From Acidiferrobacterales bacterium (lineage in GTDB: Bacteria; Pseudomonadota; Gammaproteobacteria; Acidiferrobacterales; Sulfurifustaceae): a stretch of 32,860 nt of DNA. Position numbers and translations under genes: made by a program. The first letter of the stretch is position 1. Every line of letters starts with the position of its first letter. Of this stretch, positions 26,185 through 32,860 are shown piece after piece. The notes beneath the pieces are model-generated. The model was not told where the DNA came from and made no database searches. It saw nothing but the letters and a program-made list of their open reading frames with translations. The stretch is taken from contig WGFP01000230.1 of assembly GCA_015492195.1 (NCBI GenBank), positions 1-32,860 on the forward strand. The letters run 5' to 3'.

Positions 26185-26616
26185 CCGTCGTTCTGCTATC
26201 GTCCAGAAAAACTATCTGGAAAAACCTCGGCATATCGCTTTATATTCCCTTGCAAGGAAACAAGCCGGACTTTCCTCTCGTCAACGACTGTTGGTGCCGA
26301 CGATTACACAACTCCTCCCGTGAGCACCCCAAATGGGGCCTGTCGGGGTCCCTGGATATTTTTCCTTGAGAAAGGCCGTGCTGATCCTCCATGTTGTTAT
26401 GTTGCGGTGTGCCCTTTTGGTTCTGAATGAACCGTTGTTTTATTAGAGTATGCTTATATAGCAATGGATTAACAAAATCATTCAAGCACAAGCTGTCTGA
26501 GCAGACAAGAGTCAGATTTGCTCAACATCATAGGTAAAAACTCGTTGTCAAGAGGAAGAACCAAAAAATAACAATGAGAAAAGGGGCGCGCGAGGCCTGT
26601 TCTTGAAGCAAAATTT

Positions 26617-27699
26617 TTAAAGAACGCCTTGGCTTGATTCCGGTGTCGGGACCGTATAGGGCAATGCTTGAACCTCAAGCCGCGGCCCGGTTTCACTATG
26701 GAGGGAGAGGGAGCCATCCGCGATGCGGCTCGTCTGGATCACCGCCAACAAATCGTAACCGCCCCCCGGTGCCGGCTGGGCGACGACGACACGCCCGGCC
26801 GCCTGCCCGCGCAGGCCGGGAGCGTAGACCGCGTCACCCGGTTGGGGGGATGCTGCTTCACCACTGACATGCGCACGCACCATGCGCTGCTTGGGTTTGC
26901 CGAGGTAGTGCATGCGCGCCACAATTTCCTGGCCGGGATAACACCCCTTCTCAAAGCTGACGCCGCTCAGCAATTCGAGGTTGACCATCTGCGGCACAAA
27001 GGCTTCGCTGGTTTCAGGCAATATCGTCGGCAGGCCGGCCATGATATCGAGCCAGACCCACGTTCCCGGCCCGGCTTTCACCGCCTTCGGTGAAAGTTCT
27101 TCCCACAGGGTAATGGCTGTCGACGTGGGCGCCGCGCACGCAAAACGGGGGTGCACCCCGGGTAAACGCAACACCGTAATACCATTCTGGGTCAGGCAGG
27201 CGTCGTCGCCATCCGGGATGGAGGGGGTTATTTCTTGCATAATTCCAGGGGCATCCGGCCCCGAAACGCCGATGCTGCACAGTTCCTGATCCGCGCTTTC
27301 CAGCGTGACTTTGGCGCGCAACACGTACTTGCGCAGTCGCTCGAGTATGCAGTTTTGCAGCGAGGCGGGCAGCTGCAACAGATAATGCCCGTCGCGCCGG
27401 AAAATGCGAAATATCGCCAGGATGCGCCCCTTTGCGGTGCAATAGGCAGCCAGCTGGCCGTGTGCGTCATCCACCTGGCGCACATCGTTGCTTAACTGGT
27501 TGTTCAGGAAGGCAGTGGCCTCTTCACCCCGAGCGCGGATCAGGGATAGATGCGTCAGGGGCACCAGAATAGTATTGTTTGCAGCGGCGCGCCTTTCCTG
27601 TTCCGGGTTGCCGAAGTGCCGCACCTGGCGGTCGTCGAGCACCGCCCCTGCCTTAGCGAGATAGGATATCCATTCGTCATTCACGATGTTACCGTCCAT
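26617..27699 (-). CDS. ygfZ: YgfZ, folate-binding protein for Fe-S cluster maintenance
   Basis: Folate-dependent protein of the GcvT-like fold that helps build or repair certain Fe-S clusters; cytosolic. The signature KGCYPGQEIVAR contains the conserved cysteine, at residue 253 from the ATG at 27699. LTHLSLIRARGEEATAFLNNQLSND-type opening (seen as HLSLIRARGEEA), KGRILAIFRI and the C-terminal GRVV barrel strand agree with the family. Length is 360 residues; a TTG at 27708 would add three. It is divergent from sdhC with 96 bases between. Its place next to sdhB, sdhE and ygfX suits a role in maturing complex II, though that link is inferred. Confidence 0.93.
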   Translation of the reverse strand: MDGNIVNDEWISYLAKAGAVLDDRQVRHFGNPEQERRAAANNTILVPLTHLSLIRARGEEATAFLNNQLSNDVRQVDDAHGQLAAYCTAKGRILAIFRIFRRDGHYLLQLPASLQNCILERLRKYVLRAKVTLESADQELCSIGVSGPDAPGIMQEITPSIPDGDDACLTQNGITVLRLPGVHPRFACAAPTSTAITLWEELSPKAVKAGPGTWVWLDIMAGLPTILPETSEAFVPQMVNLELLSGVSFEKGCYPGQEIVARMHYLGKPKQRMVRAHVSGEAASPQPGDAVYAPGLRGQAAGRVVVAQPAPGGGYDLLAVIQTSRIADGSLSLHSETGPRLEVQALPYTVPTPESSQGVL

Positions 27700-27795
27700 T
27701 GCCGGCAATTAAAGAATGGGGCGCATGATAACGGAATCAGTGGGTCATGGAAAAAATCAGATGGACGGAAAAAGCGACCGGTTTACACTATAAGC

Positions 27796-28176
27796 ATGGG
27801 AAATAAAAACAAACGTCCCGTCTATTTGAATTTATTCAAACTGCGCCTGCCCGTTACCGGTGTCGTGTCCATCGTTCACCGCATCACCGGGCTGTTTCTG
27901 GTTCTGCTGCTTCCGCCGGCGTTCTACCTGTTGCAGCGTTCCCTGCAAAATCGCGATGCCTTCGACGGGATTGTTTCATGGTTTTCCGCCCTGCCGGGGC
28001 GGTTGATTATGCTTGTCGTCCTGTGGTTGTTTCTGCAACATTTTTTCTCAGGGGTGCGTCATCTGCTTCAGGACATGGACATCGGCGTCGGGAAGGCCGC
28101 CGGCCGTTTGAGCGCCCGGCTTACCTTTATTGCCTCCATTGTTGTTATTGCCATCATCGGAGTACGGCTATTGTGA
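27796..28176 (+). CDS. sdhC: Succinate dehydrogenase cytochrome b556 subunit
   Basis: Membrane anchor of complex II; carries heme b together with SdhD and forms part of the ubiquinone site. RPVYLNLFKLRLPVTG then SIVHRITG (S25 and R29 match quinone-site residues of E. coli SdhC) and three membrane helices are seen. QHFFSGVRHLLQD contains the heme ligand H82. The ATG at 27796 gives 126 residues, the usual size; the open frame continues upstream, but that part resembles nothing and lies in the intergenic gap. The 96-base gap to ygfZ must hold the operon promoter, but no convincing -35/-10 pair was found. Confidence 0.95.
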   Translation: MGNKNKRPVYLNLFKLRLPVTGVVSIVHRITGLFLVLLLPPAFYLLQRSLQNRDAFDGIVSWFSALPGRLIMLVVLWLFLQHFFSGVRHLLQDMDIGVGKAAGRLSARLTFIASIVVIAIIGVRLL

Positions 28177-28529
28177 GACGGTCACGCTACACGGGCAGCG
28201 CCCATACCGGCACCATGGAATGGCTGATTCAGCGCGTTTCCGCGTTGTATCTGTCGGGATTCGTGATTTACCTCATTGTGAGTTTCAGCTACGCACCCTT
28301 GGGGGAATTTGCGGCCTGGAAGGCGTGGTTTTCCCTAGGCGGCGTGCGTCTCGCCTGGGCCTTGTTTTTCTTAAGCCTCTTGTTGCACGCCTGGATCGGT
28401 TTGCGAAGCATTTACATGGACTATCTGCAACCGCTGTGGCTGCGCTTCAGCTTTACTCTCCTGACCGGCGTCGGTCTGCTGACGCTCGCCCTGTGGGCGG
28501 CCCAGATACTGCTGCAGGCGGGGCCATGA
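28173..28529 (+). CDS. sdhD: Succinate dehydrogenase hydrophobic membrane anchor subunit
   Basis: Second membrane anchor of complex II. The product has 118 residues from a GTG that overlaps the sdhC stop by four bases. The N terminus shows RYTGSAHTGTMEWLIQRVSAL, followed by three membrane helices. HAWIGLRSIYMDY is the conserved heme/quinone segment, whose Asp-Tyr pair matches the E. coli quinone-site residues. The stop overlaps the sdhA start by four bases. Sequence identity to E. coli is modest to the eye, as usual for this subunit, but the motif order and position make the call firm. Confidence 0.93.
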   Translation: MRRSRYTGSAHTGTMEWLIQRVSALYLSGFVIYLIVSFSYAPLGEFAAWKAWFSLGGVRLAWALFFLSLLLHAWIGLRSIYMDYLQPLWLRFSFTLLTGVGLLTLALWAAQILLQAGP

Positions 28530-30292
28530 AGCAGATCCCGCGCCGCCGTTTCGATTGTCTTGTGATCGGCGCCGGCGGCGGCGGCCTGCGCGCCGCGCTG
28601 CAACTGGCCCAGGCGGAGGCCCACGTGGCCGTGGTGTCCAAGGTCTTTCCCACGCGCTCCCACACCGTGGCCGCCCAGGGCGGCATCAACGCGGCGTTGG
28701 GGAACGTACTGCCCGACAATTGGCACTGGCATATGTACGACACGGTCAAGGGCGGTGATTACCTCGGCGACCAGGACGCGATTGAATACATGTGCCGCGC
28801 CGCCGCGCAGCTTGTGATCGAGCTTGAGCACTACGGCGTTCCCTTTACGCGTCTTGCCAACGGCCGGATTTACCAGCGCCCCTTCGGCGGCCAGAGCCAG
28901 AATTTCGGCGGTGAGCAAGCGGCGCGTACCTGCGCCGCCGCCGACCGCACCGGCCACGCCCTGTTGCATGCGTTGTACCAGCAAAATCTGCGCGCCAAGA
29001 CGCATTTTTTCGATGAATTTTTCGTGCTCGATCTCTTGATCGACGACCAAGGCTACGCCTTGGGAGCCGTGGTGCTGGAAATCGAAAGCGGCGAGCCGTT
29101 GATCATCGAGGCCAAAACCACGCTGCTTGCCACCGGCGGAGCAGGGCGCATGTTCCGGACCACCACCAATGCGCTGATCAATACCGGCGACGGCATGGCC
29201 ATGGCGCTGCGCGCCGGCATTCCCCTGCAGGACATGGAATTTTTCCAGTTTCACCCGACCGGTATCGCCGGTATCGGCGTCCTGATTTCCGAGGGAGTGC
29301 GTGGGGAAGGCGGTTATCTGATCAACAGCGAAGGCGAGCGTTTCATGGAACGGTACGCGCCGGGCGCCAAGGATCTCGCGAGCCGCGACGTGGTCAGCCG
29401 TGCCATCTACACGGAAGTCCATGAAGGCCGGGGCTGCGGACCGGGCAAGGACCACGTCCTGCTGAAGCTCGATCACCTGGGCGCGGACGTCATTAAAAAA
29501 CGCCTGCCCGGTATCCGGGAATCGGCCATGCGTTTCGCCCACGTGGATCCCATCGAGCAACCTATCCCGGTCTACCCGACGGCCCATTACACCATGGGCG
29601 GGATTCCCTCGAACCGTTTCGGGCAGGTGGTGATGCCGGCGCATCACGGGCCGGAGGAACCGGTCCCGGGGCTTTATGCGGTCGGGGAGTGTGCCTGCGT
29701 TTCGGTGCATGGTGCCAATCGTCTGGGAGGAAACTCGCTGCTCGATATCATCGTGTTTGGACGCGCCGCCGCCAACCACATCCTCGAATACATCGTGGAG
29801 AACCGTTACCATCGCCCGGTGCCGCAAGCGGGTATTGACCAAGCGCTGGCGCGCCTGGCGCGCTGGGACAAGGGCGGGGCAGGGGAATCCGTGGATGAGG
29901 TACGGGAATCCTTGCGCGCGGTCATGGAGGAATACTGCGGGGTGTTTCGTACCCAGACACTCCTGGATGAAGGAATCAGCAAAGTGCTGGAGTTGGAAGC
30001 GCGTTTGCAAAGGGCGCGGCTTCGCGACCACAGCAAGACATTTAATACCGCCCGAATCGAGGCGCTTGAGTTGGAGAACCTGATGGACGTGGCGCTGGCC
30101 ACGGTGCACGCGGCGGCGGTGCGCACGGAAAGCCGCGGCGCGCATTCCCGCCTGGATTTCCCACAGCGAGATGACATCCATTGGCTGAAGCATTCGCTCT
30201 ACAGCAAAGCGGAGCGGAAACTGGACCATAAACCGGTCCGCATGAAACCGTTGACGGCCGAACCCTTTCCGCCCAAAGAGCGGGTGTACTGA
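28526..30292 (+). CDS. sdhA: Succinate dehydrogenase flavoprotein subunit
   Basis: Oxidises succinate to fumarate and passes electrons via FAD to SdhB; cytoplasmic face of the inner membrane. The FAD-binding GAGGGGLRAAL is at 15-25. RSHTVAAQGG follows, with H46 as the covalent FAD attachment site (E. coli H45). HPTGIAGIGVLISEG(V)RGEGG, the GGIPSN loop and the HGANRLGGNSLLD motif line the active site. The ATG at 28526 gives 588 residues, identical in length to E. coli SdhA; a longer open frame upstream overlaps sdhD and is spurious. Confidence 0.97.
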   Translation: MKQIPRRRFDCLVIGAGGGGLRAALQLAQAEAHVAVVSKVFPTRSHTVAAQGGINAALGNVLPDNWHWHMYDTVKGGDYLGDQDAIEYMCRAAAQLVIELEHYGVPFTRLANGRIYQRPFGGQSQNFGGEQAARTCAAADRTGHALLHALYQQNLRAKTHFFDEFFVLDLLIDDQGYALGAVVLEIESGEPLIIEAKTTLLATGGAGRMFRTTTNALINTGDGMAMALRAGIPLQDMEFFQFHPTGIAGIGVLISEGVRGEGGYLINSEGERFMERYAPGAKDLASRDVVSRAIYTEVHEGRGCGPGKDHVLLKLDHLGADVIKKRLPGIRESAMRFAHVDPIEQPIPVYPTAHYTMGGIPSNRFGQVVMPAHHGPEEPVPGLYAVGECACVSVHGANRLGGNSLLDIIVFGRAAANHILEYIVENRYHRPVPQAGIDQALARLARWDKGGAGESVDEVRESLRAVMEEYCGVFRTQTLLDEGISKVLELEARLQRARLRDHSKTFNTARIEALELENLMDVALATVHAAAVRTESRGAHSRLDFPQRDDIHWLKHSLYSKAERKLDHKPVRMKPLTAEPFPPKERVY

Positions 30293-30304
30293 CGCGTGAG
30301 GTGC

Positions 30305-30310
30305 GAGGAG
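30305..30310 (+). promoter_or_regulatory. Ribosome-binding site of sdhB
   Basis: GAGGAG lies 11 bases before the ATG at 30322 and so supports that start over the GTG at 30301, which would add seven residues not found in other SdhB proteins. The spacing is slightly long. Confidence 0.6.
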
Positions 30311-30321
30311 CTTTCTGGTCT

Positions 30322-31017
30322 ATGAAATTCTCGATCTACCGCTTTAATCCCGAAGACGGGACAAAACCGCGGATGCAGGACTATGAGCTGCCGGACGATT
30401 GCGGGGCGGTCATGCTGCTGGATGCGTTGTTGTTGCTCAAAGAAAGGGATGACAGCCTTGCCTTTCGTCGTTCGTGCCGGGAAGGGATATGCGGGTCGGA
30501 CGCCATGAATATCAATGGACGCAACGGGCTCGCCTGCATCACGCCCCTGAAGGACTTAAGCTGGCCCGTTGAAATCCGGCCGCTGCCCGGGTTGCCTGTG
30601 ATCCGCGACCTTGTCGTGGACCTAAGCCCGTTTTACAACCAGTACCGTGCCGTCAAACCCTGGCTGATCAATCACGATCCGGAACCCGAAATTGAGCGCC
30701 TGCAAACGCCGGAAGAACGTGAACGCCTGGACGGGTTGTACGAATGTATTCTGTGCGCCTGTTGCACCACGGCCTGCCCGTCGTTTTGGTGGAACTCGGA
30801 CCGGTTTCTGGGGCCGGCGGCGCTGTTGCAGTCTTGGCGCTTTCTGGCGGACAGCCGCGACCAGGCCGTCGGCGAGCGCTTGGACGACCTGGAAGATCCC
30901 TACAAGCTTTTTCGCTGCCGCAGCATCATGAATTGCACGGACGTCTGCCCGAAAGGCCTGAATCCGACCCGGGCAATCGGCCGCATTAAACAAATGCTGA
31001 TAAAACGGATCCTGTGA
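30322..31017 (+). CDS. sdhB: Succinate dehydrogenase iron-sulfur subunit
   Basis: Carries electrons from FAD to quinone through three clusters. The 2Fe-2S ligands are C52, C57, D60 and C72 (SCREGICGSD; the Asp ligand is as in E. coli). The 4Fe-4S motif is CILCACCTTACP, and the 3Fe-4S set lies in CRSIMNCTDVCPKG. Length is 231 residues from the ATG at 30322, normal for the family. It overlaps sdhE at its stop. All cluster ligands are present, so the enzyme looks functional. Confidence 0.97.
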   Translation: MKFSIYRFNPEDGTKPRMQDYELPDDCGAVMLLDALLLLKERDDSLAFRRSCREGICGSDAMNINGRNGLACITPLKDLSWPVEIRPLPGLPVIRDLVVDLSPFYNQYRAVKPWLINHDPEPEIERLQTPEERERLDGLYECILCACCTTACPSFWWNSDRFLGPAALLQSWRFLADSRDQAVGERLDDLEDPYKLFRCRSIMNCTDVCPKGLNPTRAIGRIKQMLIKRIL

Positions 31018-31250
31018 TGAAAAATTCTGTGCCCGCACGTTTGCGCTGGCGTTGCCGCCGGGGAATGCTGGAATTGGATCTTTTGTTGCTGGCGTTTCTG
31101 GAGCGGGATTACCCGGCGCTTTCCTCTTCTGAAAAACAGGCGTTCGAGCGCTTGCTTCAAGTGCCGGACACCACGCTGCTGGGGTATCTCCAAGGACGTC
31201 AAAATCCCCCTGATAAGGAGTTAATGAATATTATTATAAAGATTGTATAA
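31017..31250 (+). CDS. sdhE: FAD assembly factor SdhE
   Basis: Small cytosolic protein that promotes covalent attachment of FAD to SdhA. The CRRGMLELD segment contains the RGxxE motif (R15, G16, E19) essential for SdhE function, in a five-helix fold of 77 residues. The start ATG overlaps the sdhB stop by one base (TGATG); a GTG one codon earlier is also possible. The last codons are AT-rich and overlap the likely start of ygfX. In E. coli the same gene was also named cptB, the partner of CptA. Confidence 0.93.
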   Translation: MKNSVPARLRWRCRRGMLELDLLLLAFLERDYPALSSSEKQAFERLLQVPDTTLLGYLQGRQNPPDKELMNIIIKIV

Positions 31251-31677
31251 TTTGTTGACTATAAAAATAAAAGATTCGTCAATTCTGACCCTGATTTTTA
31301 TGGCAATTCATCTGGGCGGGGCGGTGCTTGTCGGGCTGGTTCCGCTTACATGGCCGGTGCGGCTTGGCCTTTGGGGGATGATCGGCTTCAGCCTGCACCA
31401 CTGTGTGCGCGTACACAGCCGACGCCGCGCGCCGCCGGCCGTTGTGGCCATGGAGTTTGATGCGGAAGATGCCTGTGCCGTACAGCTCGCCGGGGAGGAG
31501 GCGTGGCGTCCCTGCCGCATAACTTCTCGTTTTGTGCATCCTTGGCTGGTGCTCGCGTCTTTGCGCCTGAACGGCCGTCGCCGGCCCATGGGCCTGGTGA
31601 TCGCGGTGGACGCCGTGCCCACGGAGGCATTCAGGCGTTTGCGCGTAAGGCTGAAACGGCGAAGCGCGGAGGCTTGA
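31243..31677 (+). CDS. ygfX: YgfX/CptA-family membrane protein
   Basis: Small inner-membrane protein that in E. coli pairs with SdhE. It was described as a toxin affecting MreB/FtsZ, though its role with succinate dehydrogenase is debated. Two membrane helices (about 14-35 and 37-53) with the W-P-V-R loop are followed by a basic, cytoplasmic beta-rich domain of about 90 residues. I place the start at TTG 31243, overlapping sdhE by eight bases; TTG codons at 31252 and 31255 or ATG 31300 are alternatives and none has a ribosome-binding site. Its 3' end overlaps nadB tail-to-tail by 47 bases. Confidence 0.75.
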   Translation: MYNLLTIKIKDSSILTLIFMAIHLGGAVLVGLVPLTWPVRLGLWGMIGFSLHHCVRVHSRRRAPPAVVAMEFDAEDACAVQLAGEEAWRPCRITSRFVHPWLVLASLRLNGRRRPMGLVIAVDAVPTEAFRRLRVRLKRRSAEA

Positions 31678-32860
31678 GCACGGTATCCCGCCGGGCAAAT
31701 CGCGGGTCCGGGTGGGGATGGGTGCGGGTGTAATGCAGACCGCGGCTTTCCTTTCGCGCCAGGGCCGAGCGGATGATGAGTTCCGCCACCAGCACCAGGT
31801 TGCGTAGTTCCACCAAGTCGTTGGTGATGCGGAAATTTTTGTAATATTCGCGGATCTCCTCTTTGAGAAGGTCAACGCGGTGTTGCGCGCGCTGCAGGCG
31901 TTTGGTGGTGCGCACGATGCCGACGTAATCCCACATGAAGCGCCGCAGCTCGGCCCAGTTATGGGACACCACCACCTGTTCGTCGGCGTCGGTGACGCGG
32001 CTCTCGTCCCAGGACGGCAGATCGGTGACGGACGGCTCCGGCGTGTGTAGCCTTGGCAACAAATCCCGGACCGCTGCTTCCGCGAACACCAGACATTCCA
32101 GAAGGGAATTGCTGGCCAGGCGGTTCGCGCCGTGCAGGCCGGTGAAGGCGCATTCCCCGACGGCATAGAGCCCGGCGAGGTCGGTGCGACCGGCGAGGTC
32201 GGTCATAATGCCGCCGCAGGTATAGTGCGCGGCCGGCACCACCGGGATGGGCTCACGGGTGATGTCGTAGCCGTATTGCAGGCAACGCCGGTAGACGGTC
32301 GGGAAGTGCGTGGTAATAAATTCCGCCGGTTTGTGGCTGATATCCAGATGGACGTAATCCAACCCCCGGCGCTTCATTTCATAGTCGATGGCGCGTGCCA
32401 CCACGTCCCGCGGCGCCAGTTCACCGCGTGGATCGTGTTCCTGCATGAAAGGCTGCCCGTCCGGCAGCACCAATTTCCCGCCTTCGCCGCGGACCGCCTC
32501 GGTGATGAGAAACGACTTGGCCCGGGGGTGGTGCAGGCAGGTCGGGTGGAATTGGACGAACTCCATGTTGGCCGTCCGGCAGCCGGCGCGCCAGGCCATG
32601 GCGATGCCGTCGCCGGTCGAGGTGTCCGGATTGCTGGTGTAGAGGTAGACCTTTGAGGCCCCGCCGGTGGCCAGCACCAGGTAACGGGCGCGGAACGTCC
32701 GGACCTTGCCCGTGGTTTTGTCCAGGGCGTACAGACCCAGGCAACGGTCTTTCCCGCGTCGCCCGAGTTTTTTGCGGGTAATGAGATCAATCGCGATGTG
32801 GTTCTCGTACAGGGAGATTCCCGGATGTCGGCGGACCTGGATTTCCAGGGTGGTCTCGAT
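31631..32860 (-). CDS. nadB: L-aspartate oxidase, 5' end cut by the window edge
   Basis: Oxidises L-aspartate to iminoaspartate, which NadA condenses to quinolinate for NAD synthesis; FAD enzyme of the fumarate reductase/succinate dehydrogenase family. The frame stays open to the right edge, so about 409 C-terminal residues are visible of the usual 530-540. VLATGGASKVYLYTSNPDTSTGDG (seen at the start of the active-site domain, key part ATGGASKVYLYTSNP), EFVQFHPTCL, ITEAVRGEGG, AAHYTCGGI and the HGANRLASNSLLE motif are diagnostic. The N-terminal Rossmann dinucleotide motif lies outside. The C-terminal 13 or so residues run into the opposing ygfX gene. Confidence 0.95.
   Translation of the reverse strand: METTLEIQVRRHPGISLYENHIAIDLITRKKLGRRGKDRCLGLYALDKTTGKVRTFRARYLVLATGGASKVYLYTSNPDTSTGDGIAMAWRAGCRTANMEFVQFHPTCLHHPRAKSFLITEAVRGEGGKLVLPDGQPFMQEHDPRGELAPRDVVARAIDYEMKRRGLDYVHLDISHKPAEFITTHFPTVYRRCLQYGYDITREPIPVVPAAHYTCGGIMTDLAGRTDLAGLYAVGECAFTGLHGANRLASNSLLECLVFAEAAVRDLLPRLHTPEPSVTDLPSWDESRVTDADEQVVVSHNWAELRRFMWDYVGIVRTTKRLQRAQHRVDLLKEEIREYYKNFRITNDLVELRNLVLVAELIIRSALARKESRGLHYTRTHPHPDPRFARRDTVLKPPRFAVSALRANA

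Larger units (their letters stand above)
26048..26616. other. AT-rich intergenic gap without a convincing gene
   Basis: The 569 bases between the yeiH-like gene and ygfZ, which are both on the - strand, hold the tandem repeat and candidate promoter noted separately. They also hold an inverted repeat, TCCAGA/TCTGGA (26202-26207 with 26215-26220), the 10-base palindrome CCTTGCAAGG at 26248-26257, and a GC-rich patch CCCCAAATGGGG at 26327-26338 followed by a T run at 26359-26363. Open frames here (an 83-codon frame at 26240-26491 on the - strand and the tail of a + strand frame) show no recognisable domain. Confidence 0.6.

Noticed and set aside
26202..26220. TCCAGA/TCTGGA hairpin as a terminator
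   Set aside because: No T run follows on either strand and no gene ends nearby.
25881..26369. 162-codon open frame on the + strand reaching into the intergenic gap
   Set aside because: Its first third is antisense to the yeiH-like gene; the rest has no ribosome-binding site or recognisable domain.
26240..26491. 83-codon open frame on the - strand in the intergenic gap
   Set aside because: No recognisable domain, unusual composition and it spans the GC hairpin; it could still be a remnant, but a gene call is not supported.
27550..27795. Upstream extension of the sdhC frame by 82 codons
   Set aside because: The extension is antisense to ygfZ and the intergenic gap; SdhC proteins begin at the RPVYLNL segment just after the ATG at 27796.
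28130..28525. Upstream extension of the sdhA frame through sdhD
   Set aside because: This part is the sdhD gene in another frame; the ATG at 28526 gives the exact family length.
28421..30229. 602-codon open frame on the - strand opposite sdhA
   Set aside because: It is the antisense shadow of a GC-rich, well-conserved gene; its translation has no domain and is rich in His/Gln/Arg as expected for an antisense frame.

Overview
The window is chromosomal DNA of a gammaproteobacterium. The evidence is the gene order pyrH-frr-uppS-cdsA-dxr-rseP-bamA-skp-lpxD-fabZ-lpxA-lpxB-rnhB-dnaE-accA-tilS-pyrG-kdsA-eno-ftsB, the LPS genes, SdhE/YgfX/YgfZ, and an SdhCDAB of the E. coli type. I cannot place it below class from the sequence alone; the free-living, non-enteric lineages (Chromatiales/Acidiferrobacterales-like) are my guess, not something shown here.

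Layout: (1) About 1-23,050, all on the + strand: a very tight run of housekeeping genes. It covers the end of translation/UMP metabolism (partial pyrH, frr), undecaprenyl and phospholipid precursors (uppS, cdsA), the MEP pathway (dxr), envelope stress proteolysis (rseP), outer-membrane assembly (bamA, skp), lipid A and fatty acid synthesis (lpxD, fabZ, lpxA, lpxB), then rnhB, dnaE, accA, tilS, pyrG, kdsA, eno and ftsB. Many of these genes overlap by 4-8 bases and start at GTG or TTG, which suggests translational coupling. (2) About 23,187-26,047, on the - strand: a non-core block. It holds an unusually long YeiH-family (UPF0324) membrane protein followed by two small membrane-anchored proteins of unknown function. 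It sits where many relatives carry ispD/ispF after ftsB. (3) 26,048-26,616: an AT-rich gap with repeats and hairpins but no convincing gene. (4) 26,617-32,860: ygfZ (-) divergent from sdhC-sdhD-sdhA-sdhB-sdhE-ygfX (+), which runs tail-to-tail into a partial nadB (-). This end is visibly richer in GC than the bamA-lpxB part.

How the genes work together: the first block supplies the envelope. UppS makes the lipid carrier, CdsA the phospholipid precursor, LpxA/LpxD/LpxB and KdsA make lipid A and Kdo, FabZ and AccA feed acyl chains, and Skp/BamA/RseP assemble and police the outer membrane. The last block builds complex II: four subunits, the FAD-insertion factor SdhE and the folate-dependent Fe-S protein YgfZ. 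Beside them is NadB, a second flavoenzyme of the same fold as SdhA. The YeiH block is the least explained part. Its first gene carries a charged, Ala/Lys-rich insertion of about 145 residues absent from the short YeiH proteins, and a strong intrinsic terminator lies between it and the next small gene.

No rRNA, tRNA, CRISPR array, transposase or phage gene was seen.
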